A program made the position numbers and the translations under genes. Below, one piece after another: positions 6,577 through 15,599 of a DNA stretch of 64,000 bases. The stretch is from Hymenobacter montanus (GTDB lineage Bacteria; Bacteroidota; Bacteroidia; Cytophagales; Hymenobacteraceae), in contig NZ_JACXAD010000026.1 of NCBI RefSeq assembly GCF_014699115.1, positions 1 through 64,000 on the forward strand, given 5' to 3'. Under the pieces are notes generated by a model. It was not told the origin of the DNA, made no database searches, and worked only from the letters and a program-made list of their open reading frames with translations. Position 1 is the first letter of the stretch; every line of letters starts with the position of its first letter.

Positions 6577-8505
6577 TCAAGCGCTGGCCAGACGGGAAAA
6601 CCGCTTGGTTGAAAACGGAAAGTCCATTCCCATGGCAAAAGCGGCCAGCAGTGCGGCACCAAGGGCCACAGGAATGGCGGTGGGGTACCATTCGAATTGC
6701 AACGCCGAAGCCGCAGTGGATAGCATGGTGGTGCCCAGGCCAGCCATCACCATGCCGAAAGCCAGCCACTGATACAGTTTAAGACCGCCCATCCGGGGCG
6801 TCTGCGGCTCGCCCCGGAACTGCTCTTCTACAAAGCGGGCCAGACCAGTCAGAATGAGGTAAACCCCAATAAGCAGTGGCGCGGGGGCGTGCTCATAAGC
6901 CAGCCGAAAAAGCACGAGGCCAACGACCAGATTGGCAAGCATGGAGTAGGCCGGGGTAGCGTGCACGGGCTGCCCGGCCAACTGGGCCAGCGCACAAATG
7001 CGCGACTTGGGATGCGTGACGCGGATGCCAACCCGGTTCGCAGTAGCCCGCCCGTGGCAACAGCCCTGAATAAGGCACCGGGCCCGCCCAACGCCTTGCA
7101 CCAGCGGCAACGCCACTGTGAAAGCGGCCACTACCTCAAAAAAGGAGAACCGCGTGAGCTGCGCCGCCACCAGGCAGCCGGCCAGTCCGCCCAGCAAGCT
7201 GCCATAGTAACCAAACGGCCGCGAAAGCCCCGAGGCACCCTCGACGAGCTGGCCCCAAAGACCCGCCCCCAGAACACCCAACAGCACGGGCGGCAGCAAG
7301 GCCCAGACATCAGGCAGCAGGCAGCCCACTAGCAACACGCCCATCAGCATGGCCAGCCCCGCGTACCAACTATGATTAATGATGCGCAGGGGCCCTACTT
7401 GGCGGGCCGACCAGGAGTTAGCGAAACGCTCCAGCCCCAGCTGCAACCAGCGCCATCCGGACCGGTACCGAATAACCAACGCGGCCACCACCACTCCACC
7501 CGCTACGTCCAGCAAGCTGTGCATTCCCGTAGCCAGGCAGCTGGCGCTGATGGCCACCGCCAGCGCGAAACTGACAGCCCGCAGTCGAGGAAAACGGCGG
7601 CCCCAGAAGTGCCCGGCCACCGCCGCCCACAGCACGTGGAAGGAAGGCAGCGCGGCCGTCACGCCATCCGTAGCGCGCTCCAGCTGGAGCAACTCTCCCC
7701 ACAAGGTAGTGGCCACAAAGGGCCGGGGAACCGCTACCAGCGGCAAACTCAGCTGCAGCAGCACTCCTACCCAGGTCGCCAGCCATCCCACCACGGCAAA
7801 CTGGCGCAATAGGCACGGCGACTTGATTACAAACGGCGTGAGGACCGCAAACGGATAAGCCAGCAAATACAAGCCTTCGCTCCACTGCCAAACTGGCCAC
7901 GACTGCTCAACCCCTAGAAACGTGCTGACCGGACTACGAGAAGGCCCCAGAAAAATCACGGTTTCATAGAGTAACAGCCACGGCCCAAAGACAACGGCCG
8001 CCACTCGCAGCCGCTGGGCTAGCGGCGCCAGGGCCGCCGTGGCTGGCGGCAACGATACCAGCGAGCCCCCCACGGGGCGGTGAGGAAACCGCTGGCGCAG
8101 GTCCGCATTTTCAAACCCGTACACCAAAGCCAGCCACGCTAAAGTCAGGACCGGCGAAACCAACCACAGTCCACTGGCGGACCCAGCCAACAGCGACACC
8201 CCCACGCTTAGCAGGGAGGCACCCACGTAGATGGGATGCGGCAGCAGGCCGTACAACCCGCTGGCTACGAAGCGAACCGGCGGGAAGGCGTTCATAGGCA
8301 GCCCCCCACCCCGAAACCACAGGCTACCCATGCCCCAGACCATCAGCAGCACGCCGCCACCCGTGCAGGCGGCGCCCGCCAGCGGTGTATGGGGCACGGG
8401 CAGTGGCACGAGCGCGGCAGTACGCAGCGCCCACCACACCAGCACCGCGGGCAATACTGCGCAAAAGGCCAACCCGTAAGCCAATTTTCCAAGAAGTGTA
8501 TTCAT
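6577..8505 (-). CDS. Polytopic fusion protein: ICMT-like methyltransferase, PAP2-like and Lgt-like domains
   Basis: A 642-residue, largely hydrophobic integral membrane protein in one uninterrupted frame. Three regions look like three enzyme families. Residues ~50-145 carry the isoprenylcysteine/phospholipid methyltransferase pattern (GLLPHPIYVG with HPIY at 90-93, then Glu132 in YGFENADLRQRF). Residues ~190-350 resemble PAP2 phosphatase/phosphotransferases (PSFH 287-290; TGMHSLLDV with His329 and Asp333). Residues ~425-590 resemble prolipoprotein diacylglyceryl transferase (FGYYGSLLGG, GRARCLIQGCCHG at 473-485, RFVEEQFRG near 557-565). Combined activities on a lipid or lipid-linked substrate are inferred, not shown. 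A dedicated housekeeping lgt presumably exists elsewhere. An Lgt-like fold without lipoprotein activity is the main alternative. Confidence 0.75.
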   Translation of the reverse strand: MNTLLGKLAYGLAFCAVLPAVLVWWALRTAALVPLPVPHTPLAGAACTGGGVLLMVWGMGSLWFRGGGLPMNAFPPVRFVASGLYGLLPHPIYVGASLLSVGVSLLAGSASGLWLVSPVLTLAWLALVYGFENADLRQRFPHRPVGGSLVSLPPATAALAPLAQRLRVAAVVFGPWLLLYETVIFLGPSRSPVSTFLGVEQSWPVWQWSEGLYLLAYPFAVLTPFVIKSPCLLRQFAVVGWLATWVGVLLQLSLPLVAVPRPFVATTLWGELLQLERATDGVTAALPSFHVLWAAVAGHFWGRRFPRLRAVSFALAVAISASCLATGMHSLLDVAGGVVVAALVIRYRSGWRWLQLGLERFANSWSARQVGPLRIINHSWYAGLAMLMGVLLVGCLLPDVWALLPPVLLGVLGAGLWGQLVEGASGLSRPFGYYGSLLGGLAGCLVAAQLTRFSFFEVVAAFTVALPLVQGVGRARCLIQGCCHGRATANRVGIRVTHPKSRICALAQLAGQPVHATPAYSMLANLVVGLVLFRLAYEHAPAPLLIGVYLILTGLARFVEEQFRGEPQTPRMGGLKLYQWLAFGMVMAGLGTTMLSTAASALQFEWYPTAIPVALGAALLAAFAMGMDFPFSTKRFSRLASA

Positions 8506-8537
8506 CGCCGAAATTTACCAGTCTGCGCACAAACCCC

Positions 8538-8879
8538 TTTAGCTACCCGACGGGCACAGCTTCGCCCGTCTGCCAGGAGGGTGGCGTCGAGTACCGCCTC
8601 ACCCAGCCTGTCCACCCCTGGACCAACGGCCACATCAAGCGCCCGAACCGCACAATCAAGGAAGCCACCGGGCTGCGATACTACTACGAGGCGACCGAAC
8701 AGCTCAACGAGCATCTGCAGACTTTCCTACTGCTTACAACTATGCTAACTAAACGCCTCAAGACCTTGTGCAGGCTTACCCCACACGAATTTATCTGTGT
8801 ACAACGCCTGCACAACACCAGAAGAACCCGGTTATCTTCACTTGAAACCCCACCCAGCTCATTGGGGACTGTACTCCTA
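8538..8879 (+). pseudogene. IS481-like transposase remnant, 3' part
   Basis: The frame reads VEYRLTQPVHPWTNGHIKRP followed by NRTIKEATGLRYYYE and then KRLKTLCRLTPHEFI, which is the C-terminal catalytic end of IS481-family DDE transposases (canonical HPWTNGQVERMNRTIKEAT and RRLKTLKGLTPYEFI). The 5' half, including the first catalytic Asp residues, is absent. Near 8805 the match moves to another frame (KNPVIFT, stop, NPTQLIG), showing decay. It sits between the fusion gene and the OmpA-family gene. Confidence 0.8.
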
Positions 8880-8911
8880 GCTGGATGCGTGTTTGCCGGC
8901 GCCAAAAGCTC

Positions 8912-8958
8912 AAAAGCCCAATCTGATTTCTCCTATTGAGAAAACAGATTGGGCTTTT
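8912..8958. terminator. Bidirectional terminator
   Basis: AAAAGCCCAATCTG (8912-8925) and CAGATTGGGCTTTT (8945-8958) form a perfect 14-base stem with A- and T-rich ends. It can stop transcription leaving the OmpA-family gene (minus strand) and anything entering from the left. Confidence 0.85.
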
Positions 8959-9046
8959 AGCCGCGACCCTTGCCATTGAAAGGATCAGTTACCCGACAAA
9001 ACCGTGGAAAGAGGCCCGACGAACTGCCGGACCTCTCTCACTACGC

Positions 9047-10510
9047 TTAGGGCTGCGGGGTGGGCGTGGGCACAAAGTCAAACGTGAACTCTGCGCGCCG
9101 GTTTTTCTCCAGGCTCTTCGGCGAAGTGCCGGGATCTACTGGCTCGCTTTCACCCCGGCCTTCGGTGATGATGCGGCTGGGGTCGATGTTCTTGCCGACG
9201 AAGTAGCGTTTCACGGCTTCCGCGCGGCGCTCGGACAGGGCTTGGTTGTACTCGTCCGTGCCGCGTTTGTCGGCGTGGCCGGTGATGCGCAGGCTGTAGT
9301 CGGGGTGTTGCTCCAGGGCTTGTACCATCTTGTTCAGCGGCGGAGTCGAGGTGCGCTCGATCGTGGTGCTGTTGGTCTTGAACCGGATGGGCACTTGGAG
9401 TTTCCGGATCGAGGGGTCGATGACCATGGGGCAACCCGTCGCATCGACGCGGGTTCCGGCCGGCGTGTCGGGGCACTTGTCGGCGGTGTCGAGGACGCCG
9501 TCGCCGTCTTGGTCGAGCGGTACCGGGCAACCCGTGGCATCTACTCGCGTGCCGGCCGGGGTGTTGGGGCATTTATCGTTGGGGTCGGCTACGCCGTCGT
9601 TATCGGAGTCGGGGCAGCCCTTGAGGGCAGCAGTACCGGGGGTATCGGGGCAGGCATCTTCGCTATCACGTACGCCGTCGTTGTCACGGTCGGGGCAGCC
9701 TTCGAGCGCGGCCACGCCTTTTTCGGTGGGGCACTTATCCTGGTAGTCGGGCACGCCGTCGCCGTCGCCATCAAGCGGACAGCCTTTGGGGTCGACTGCC
9801 ACTCCAGTGGGGGTGCCGGGGCATTTGTCTTTCCGGTCGGGCACACCGTCCTGGTCGGTGTCTTTAGGTTTGCCAAAGGCAATGGTCAGGCCGGCGGTGT
9901 GTTGCAAGAACCGGTCGTCAAACTTGTCGTCGTCCTGATTGGTTTCGCCATCGAAGTTGCCACCCAAGGGAATGTATTGTCCGGTTTGCACGAACAGGCT
10001 CACTGCATCGCTAAGGCGGAAGCTGATACCAGCGGCACCTAACGCACTAAAATTGACTTCGTTTTCGTCGAGGCGCTTGCCACGCACCGACCCTTCACGG
10101 CTGACGTACGCCGCGCCCGGCGCAACGAGCAGGTAGGGCTGAATCACGGCGTCTTCCTTCAGGGCCCAACCGTTGTTGAGCTTGAACTTGAAAGCCAAGT
10201 TCGCGGTCACCACGTTCGTTTTGAAGAAGGTAGCCGCATCCTTGGTTCCTTTAAGCTCCGCGTAAGAGGCTAGCAGGCCCATGTCCAGGCCCGGTGAGAG
10301 ATACCGGTTCAGGCCAATGCCGGCGCCGTACTGGTTCTGGTCCCACTTCCAAAAGTTGGAGCCGAGACTGCCCTTGTACTGGTTGGCACTGCCGAAAAGG
10401 CTGATGGCCGTCTTGCGGTCGGCATTCTGGGCATGCCCTTCTGGGGCTACTAGCAGCGTCATACCCAGCGGCAGAGCTACCAGATGCAGTAGGGAAACTT
10501 TCATTTTCAT
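9047..10510 (-). CDS. OmpA-family outer membrane protein with thrombospondin type 3 repeats
   Basis: An outer membrane protein that probably anchors the outer membrane to peptidoglycan. Starting at the Met at 10510 it has 487 residues and begins with a clear signal peptide (MKMKVSLLHL, ending in EGHAQ). An N-terminal beta-barrel-like region is followed by repeated Ca-binding TSP3 units (DQDGVPDRKDKCPGTP and five or so more, all D-x-D-x-D-G patterns) and a C-terminal OmpA domain with ITGHADKRGTDEYNQALSE, which binds diaminopimelate. A longer upstream start would add about 41 residues before the signal peptide and is unlikely. Typical architecture for the phylum. Confidence 0.93.
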   Translation of the reverse strand: MKMKVSLLHLVALPLGMTLLVAPEGHAQNADRKTAISLFGSANQYKGSLGSNFWKWDQNQYGAGIGLNRYLSPGLDMGLLASYAELKGTKDAATFFKTNVVTANLAFKFKLNNGWALKEDAVIQPYLLVAPGAAYVSREGSVRGKRLDENEVNFSALGAAGISFRLSDAVSLFVQTGQYIPLGGNFDGETNQDDDKFDDRFLQHTAGLTIAFGKPKDTDQDGVPDRKDKCPGTPTGVAVDPKGCPLDGDGDGVPDYQDKCPTEKGVAALEGCPDRDNDGVRDSEDACPDTPGTAALKGCPDSDNDGVADPNDKCPNTPAGTRVDATGCPVPLDQDGDGVLDTADKCPDTPAGTRVDATGCPMVIDPSIRKLQVPIRFKTNSTTIERTSTPPLNKMVQALEQHPDYSLRITGHADKRGTDEYNQALSERRAEAVKRYFVGKNIDPSRIITEGRGESEPVDPGTSPKSLEKNRRAEFTFDFVPTPTPQP

Positions 10511-10633
10511 AATTGTGTTGAGGGAAATGATTCGGTAACGAGCATCAAAATGCACGCTTAAACACAGCGCTATACTGGTTCCTTGCAAAAAAGTTATCGT
10601 TGAGGCGAATAATTTGTGGCCGCGATAACTCAA

Positions 10634-11560
10634 CTACCCCCTTGGGGACGGGCACAATATTACTTCAGGACTTTGGTTCATGCCTTCGGCTTAAATCCTG
10701 CGTCACATAAATTCAAGGGGTTATCTGCTCCGCTAGCTTCCGAATTAATGGCAGCGACGCACTGACTACAAGCGGGCTATCTTTTTTCCGCGTACGCTCT
10801 TTTTTCAGGCTAGCCCGCCACGCCAAGGCCTCAGCTTTCCTAGAATAGTAGCCTCCGCTGTGACTGAAGCTTGCTTCAGCATATCAGCATCATGAAAAAT
10901 ACGGGGAGCAGGTGGGCACTGGCACTAGACCAGGGATAAACAAATATGCTCTTCGCAAGGCATGTGCCATAGCAGGGGTGCTTTCCTACCTTTTAGAGAC
11001 AGATAATAAGCCCTAATAGCCTCTGCTACGACCTCGCCCCAAACAGGTGTAGTTCCGAAGAACCATTCATTCGCAACCCTAGCTAAGCGGACTAGTTGCA
11101 TACCTCTCGGGCCCCACGGGCTATGACCCGAACCCACCATGCCCCATCTGTCTCAGGGCCGGCTCAGGTGTATAAAATATCTGACAAAATTTTGAAATAG
11201 TTGACTTTTGTCAAGTAACCGGCGCAAGTACCGATACCTGTCAAGGTAATCGAAATGCCGGCGGGTAGGTTGAGGGCAACGAAAGTATGGTCGCGAATAA
11301 GTTAGGATTATACACATATTCACATAAATTAAAGATACTCGCTCCAAAGAAGGGGTCAGCCCTTGCCAGTCCGGCTATACTACCCATGGTTAGGGGGTAA
11401 AATTTAAACTCGTGCTGCCGCACTTACCACGGCCGATCAGCCGGATGCTACTATACGACAGTTGAGCATATTGACCAGCAGGAAGGCCAATGGGCAATCT
11501 ATAGCGGTTTTCAGCTCAGTGTACAGGGCGCAGCCGGGAAAACCTCACCCCCAGCCCCGG
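10634..11560. other. Long gap without a supported gene
   Basis: About 0.9 kb between the OmpA-family gene and the repeat at 11561. Only short open frames with no recognisable protein pattern are found. An A+T-richer stretch around 11165-11220 contains nearby inverted TTGACAAAAGTCAA-like words. I see no RNA gene or clear promoter pair. Confidence 0.4.
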
Positions 11561-11597
11561 TTCGCTTCATGCGCGAAGCCTCAGGAGAGGGGAGCCA
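11561..11597. repeat. Dispersed repeat, copy B of a ~37-base unit
   Basis: TTCGCTTCATGCGCGAAGCC followed by TCAGGAGAGGGGAGCCA, almost identical to 6505-6541. Directly upstream is CCTCACCCCCAGCCCC, a word that often accompanies such repeats. Confidence 0.6.
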
Positions 11598-11784
11598 GAC
11601 ATCGTATACACTGACTATGAAATTGCTCTAAAAAGAGCTGCTGGTTTTCACAGAACAGAATAGATAACTGGCAAAAGCCTATGCGGTCGGCCCGGCACGG
11701 GGCCTCGAGCAGAAACCCATTATAAGGTTTTAAGGGGCCTCTGACTTGCGGGGGCGTGGTTGAGTGACTTGGCCCGGGGCCGCA

Positions 11785-12546
11785 CTACACGCTTACCCGC
11801 TCCACTACCGGCTCGCGGGTGGCCGCGTTCCATCCTTTAAACTCTATGTACTTAACGTTGGGTACCCAAAACGTGCCCCCCTCAATGCGCAGAAAAACGC
11901 GGGTTAGCACAATTTGCTTGTTGGCAATGGTCACCAAAACGTGGAAAGCGTTGTCCACGGCGGATTTCATCAGGAAGAAGCGAACCTTATCGTAGGCAGC
12001 AAACTTGAGTTCGTACTTGTCGGGGGCCAGCTTCTTAGTGCTCAGGCCGTAGGCAAACTTGCGCTGAACGAAATTCAAGTCTTTACGCTCGCCCTGTTCG
12101 GCGTAGCGTATCCAGAATACCCGTACTGGCTCTTCTTCGTTCAGCTTGCCCGCTGCGTTTACATTCAGCTGATAAATTATGGTGTTGCTGTTGGGGTCGC
12201 GCTGCAGATAGAACAATTGGTTGGCAATACCAGTAGGCACCGGAAAAACTGTTCCTGGCTGCCGAGCCGCATCAGCCAAGGGCAGGTTGCTGAAGAGCAG
12301 CCTAAGCGCTAACAATCCGGCTGCCCCGTTTTTGCTGAACGCAACGGTTCGAGCAGCCCGCTGGACTTTTAGCACCAGACCTTTGATGGAGCCCAGCAGC
12401 CGGGATACGGCAAAGGGATTTATGACTTTATAAACCCCTTGCTGGAGCATATTGCGAAGCAGAGCCAAATTCATGCGGTGAGTAAGCGACAAATGACGGT
12501 TAAAAATCAATCTTAATTCGGGCCCGCAATCCTTAATCAGCGGCAT
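11785..12546 (-). CDS. DUF4833 domain-containing protein
   Basis: The C-terminal ~155 residues match the DUF4833 pattern as I remember it: FPVPTGIANQLFYLQRDPN followed by beta-strand-rich sequence (VRVFWIRYAEQGERK, FVQRKFAYGLS) and ending near VFLRIEGGTFWVPNVKYIEF. A hydrophobic stretch before it (AAGLLALRLLFSNLPLADAA) resembles a signal peptide, which suggests export and makes the first ~75 residues of the long frame suspect. The Met at 12474 or an even later start is possible. The function of the family is unknown. It is monocistronic. Confidence 0.7.
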   Translation of the reverse strand: MPLIKDCGPELRLIFNRHLSLTHRMNLALLRNMLQQGVYKVINPFAVSRLLGSIKGLVLKVQRAARTVAFSKNGAAGLLALRLLFSNLPLADAARQPGTVFPVPTGIANQLFYLQRDPNSNTIIYQLNVNAAGKLNEEEPVRVFWIRYAEQGERKDLNFVQRKFAYGLSTKKLAPDKYELKFAAYDKVRFFLMKSAVDNAFHVLVTIANKQIVLTRVFLRIEGGTFWVPNVKYIEFKGWNAATREPVVERVSV

Positions 12547-12680
12547 TCGGATTATCTGCGGCAGTGAGGTGCTTCACCACGTCGACTTAAAACAGCTTGA
12601 AGATGTTGGCTATGCCCAAGTTGGCTTCAGGGTAGACCAGTGACGCCAGGACAAACGTAGTCGACCTTATACATCTTAGA

Positions 12681-13105
12681 TTAAGAGCTGGTAAAGTACC
12701 GGATGAAGAGTCGTTTTTCCTCTCGTACGCCGTCGCATCGCAGTTCTACAGACCCTACTCCGCTAACTTTAGGGGTCTGATCAATAGCAGCTTGTTGGAG
12801 AAAAACTAGTTTAAAGCTGCCGTCGGCAAACAGGCCGGCATATATAGTCGGTGGAAAACTCCGGACAGTTCATCAGATTATAAGAATTGAGCGAGCACGA
12901 GTACTCCTGACTGGCCCCGTGAACGGCCAACACCGGAAAGGAAGCCGACCCAAAAATATGGCCTCCTTTGAGCATGATGTCGGAGCAGCGCAGCTGCGAG
13001 CGGTAAAACCGGTTGGTGAGGCTAAGCGGAGCAGTTTTGGCTTCTTAGGTTAGTCGGGCCCGGCTTGTCAGCTTACATAAGACCGGCTGCTGACTCAGCC
13101 AGATG
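12681..13105 (-). pseudogene. Frameshifted remnant of an unidentified, possibly secreted protein
   Basis: Minus-strand translation gives coherent protein-like sequence broken by lesions: LFARGAGNIWLSQQPVLC..., a TAA near 13047, then EAKTAPLSLTNRFYRSQLRC and SDIMLKGGHIFGSASFPVLA, a frame change near 12840, and then GLFADGSFKLVFLQQAAIDQ to a final RLFIRYFTSS stop at 12681. The continuity on both sides of the shift argues for a recently broken gene. I do not recognise the family. It is co-oriented with the DUF4833 gene. Confidence 0.45.
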
Positions 13106-13481
13106 TTACCGGCACCCCGCGCAAAGAGTTCCTAGTTCTTCATCAGGCGGCACCCCTACCTCAGCACGATACCTCCCCGGCCAGGACTGAAAAAATGGTA
13201 CGAGAACACGCTGACTCCATTGGAAGTCCCCTGCTGGCGGCCACCCTGGCAGTGCGGGCTGGCTGCCCCTTCGCGCTCGTATCTGCTCCGCAGCCTGAAC
13301 AAGCTCTGCCCTACCGATCACAAACAGCGCTGCGTGGAGGCAGAAGCAGATGGTCAGCCTGGTTACTCGTCCTTTTGACTAGGAATAGTAGGATAAGTCC
13401 AACTTTAGGCTTTCATCAAAATCCTCTTTCTGTTCACTGCGTAATAGTGGATTTTCTTTCTTCAACTTTTCTCGTTTTCGT

Positions 13482-14852
13482 ATGAAGCCGAAACTCTACC
13501 TAAGGCCAATTGGATTTTCCCTTGGACTGCTGCTCCTAATGGGCTTGCTGTCGTCCTCTCCCCTATTTGCCCAGAACTACAATGCCGGCGTTGGCTCAGG
13601 CACGGGCGGCAGTGGAACTTACAACGTCTTTGTGGGGCCCTACGCAGGGCCATCTAATACAACGGGCTCGTACAACAGCTTTCTGGGCACTGGGGCGGGC
13701 GCCTCCAATATCACGGGCAGTAACAACAGCTTTCTGGGATATGGGGCAGGCTATGCCAATACAGAAGGCAATAATAACAGCTTCGTGGGGTATGGAGCAG
13801 GCAACTCTAATGTGGGAGGCGAGAATAACTGCTTTCTGGGCAACTTGGCCGGCCTCTACAATAAGGCCGGCAGTAACAACAGCTTTCTGGGCAATAATGC
13901 CGGCTACTTCAATACCACGGGCACCTTCAACAGCTGTATGGGGTATCAGGCGGGCTACATCAATAGCACGGGCTCCCACAACCTGTTCCTGGGGTATTCG
14001 GCCAATCCCAGTACGGGAACGTTATTTAATGCCGGCGCTATCGGCTCGCGGGCATATGTGAGCGCTTCCAATAGCCTGGTGCTGGGAGCCATCAAGGGGG
14101 TGAACGGCGCCACGGATTCGACCAACGTGGGCATTGGTACCACCGCCCCCGCCTATTTGCTCCAGGTTAATGGCAACGCGGCCAAGCCCGGCGGCGGCAG
14201 CTGGACGGTGCCTGCGGACCAGCGCTTGCAGAAGAATGTCTTGGCATTCCGGGACGGCCTGGAGGTGCTCGCCAAGGTCAGGCCCGTATGGTTTGAGTAC
14301 AATGGCCAGGCCGGCATGCCAACCAATCAGAAGTACGTGGGCGTCATCGCCCAGGAAATGAAGGAAATAACGCCCTACATGGTGGGAAGCTTCACCTACC
14401 AGGACCCCACGGGCCAGAAGACCGACTACCTCGACTACGATGCTAATGCCCTCCCCTACCTCCTCGTCAACGCCGTCCAGCAGCAGCAAAAACAGATACA
14501 GGCCCTACAAACCCAGATTGACCTACTCAGACAACTCCTGAATCAAGAGCGTCCCGCCCCTTCCCCCCAAACGGCTGCCGGAAGCACGGTGGAAGCCCAT
14601 CTTTGGCAGAATGTACCCAATCCCACCGATGGCACCACCCGGATTCACTATCGCCTTCCCCAGCAGGCCCGCCAGGCGCAGATTAACCTTTACTCTTTGA
14701 AAGGAGAACTCCTGCAAAGCTTCCGCCTCACTCAGCGAGGCGAGGGAGAGCTTTCCGTGGAAACAACGACCCTGCCCGAAGGAACCTACGTCTACCGACT
14801 GCTCGTAGATGGCCAGCAAATTGACACTAAAAAGCTCCTCCTCAGTCGTTAA
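13482..14852 (+). CDS. Tail-fibre-type S74 domain protein with T9SS sorting domain
   Basis: A 456-residue exported protein. A signal peptide (1-30, ending LFAQ) is followed by eight exact 17-residue repeats of the NSFLGxxAG type (first Asn at 48, 65, 82, 99, 116, 133, 150, 167), as in trimeric fibre heads. Next comes a Peptidase_S74/intramolecular chaperone domain at ~240-335 (RLQKNVLAFRDGLEVLAKV, GVIAQEMKEI), a short glutamine-rich coiled coil (333-355), and a T9SS C-terminal sorting domain from ~374. The usual self-cleavage Ser before the RLK-like motif appears as Ala (PADQRLQ), and the usual His before GxIAQE is Tyr (QKYVGVIAQE). It is likely a surface or secreted fibre that stays uncleaved. 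Confidence 0.88.
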   Translation: MKPKLYLRPIGFSLGLLLLMGLLSSSPLFAQNYNAGVGSGTGGSGTYNVFVGPYAGPSNTTGSYNSFLGTGAGASNITGSNNSFLGYGAGYANTEGNNNSFVGYGAGNSNVGGENNCFLGNLAGLYNKAGSNNSFLGNNAGYFNTTGTFNSCMGYQAGYINSTGSHNLFLGYSANPSTGTLFNAGAIGSRAYVSASNSLVLGAIKGVNGATDSTNVGIGTTAPAYLLQVNGNAAKPGGGSWTVPADQRLQKNVLAFRDGLEVLAKVRPVWFEYNGQAGMPTNQKYVGVIAQEMKEITPYMVGSFTYQDPTGQKTDYLDYDANALPYLLVNAVQQQQKQIQALQTQIDLLRQLLNQERPAPSPQTAAGSTVEAHLWQNVPNPTDGTTRIHYRLPQQARQAQINLYSLKGELLQSFRLTQRGEGELSVETTTLPEGTYVYRLLVDGQQIDTKKLLLSR

Positions 14853-14974
14853 CCTGCCCGCGCGAAACCGGTTACTAGTCGTCAAGCACTTGAGGCATTC
14901 GCGGCTACGATGCGGCCGATGGCCGCAGTTGGCTAAGGATAGCGCAGGAGTAGAGTAGAACTGCCCAGCTACCC

Positions 14975-15009
14975 AAAAGCCCCAACCGGTGAAACGGTTG
15001 GGGCTTTTT
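14975..15009 (+). terminator. Rho-independent terminator after the S74/T9SS gene
   Basis: AAAAGCCCCAACCG, loop GTGAAA, CGGTTGGGGCTTTTT. Strong stem with T-tract on the plus strand. Confidence 0.88.
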
Positions 15010-15214
15010 GTTGGAGGTCCAGCGGGATTGTTCCACCTCGTAAGCGACAGTTTCCGTAAAATATGGATGCTGAATCAGAGCTACCCGTAGTCACAGTTAG
15101 GCCGTGTGCCTCCACCAGAGAACAGCTAGCCCCCTACCGCTGTAGTGACGTTGCACGGAGCCTAACCTATCTACTACCACTTTCTCTGACATAGTTGCTA
15201 AGCCAATACAGTCT

Positions 15215-15480
15215 CTCGCCGTAGGCTAGGCTCTACAGGCATTTCGCTGTAGGCCCGCCCGTTCAGTTCGCGACCAGCCCAGCCGCTTTTTTATTACGAT
15301 TGCCCAGTGCTTAAAGAAGAATACCACCCCAGTCGCTTCACACTGCTGGCGTATATCTTCCACCCATTTCTTTTTCATCGGCTCAGGTTTGCACCCTGAT
15401 TCACCGCCCACAATGGCCCAACGAATGCCGGTTAGGTCTAATTCGGGCAAGGGGCCAAGCAGCGGTTCTAGAGCCGTTTC
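15215..15480 (-). pseudogene. DUF5131 / phage Gp37-Gp68-like protein remnant
   Basis: Minus strand reads LEPLLGPLPELDLTGIRWAI followed by VGGESGCKPEPMKKKWV and QCEATGVVFFFKHW, matching the C-terminal part of DUF5131 (Gp37/Gp68) proteins. At a run of six T (15287-15292) the frame breaks; in the next frame the family ending AGRELNGRAYSEMP is recovered. The N-terminal part is missing. A decayed phage- or plasmid-type gene. Confidence 0.75.
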
Positions 15481-15599
15481 CTAGTCCGTGTACCCAAAGT
15501 CAGGCTACCCTCTGCTGGGGCTTCGCACCTCCAACGAACTGGGGCTGGCCCCGTATGGCTCCCGGCACGCAGAGCTTAATACTGTTATATAAAGATTAA

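Noticed and set aside
6577..8505. Possibility that the three-domain protein is a chimera caused by sequencing errors
   Set aside because: The frame is continuous for 642 codons with no stop or shift; linkers between the domains keep the same composition, so a true fusion is more likely.
13640..13990. Regular 51-base repeats that might be a CRISPR array
   Set aside because: They are in-frame codons of the 17-residue fibre repeats, with no constant repeat and variable spacer pattern; no cas genes nearby. No CRISPR array was seen anywhere in the window.
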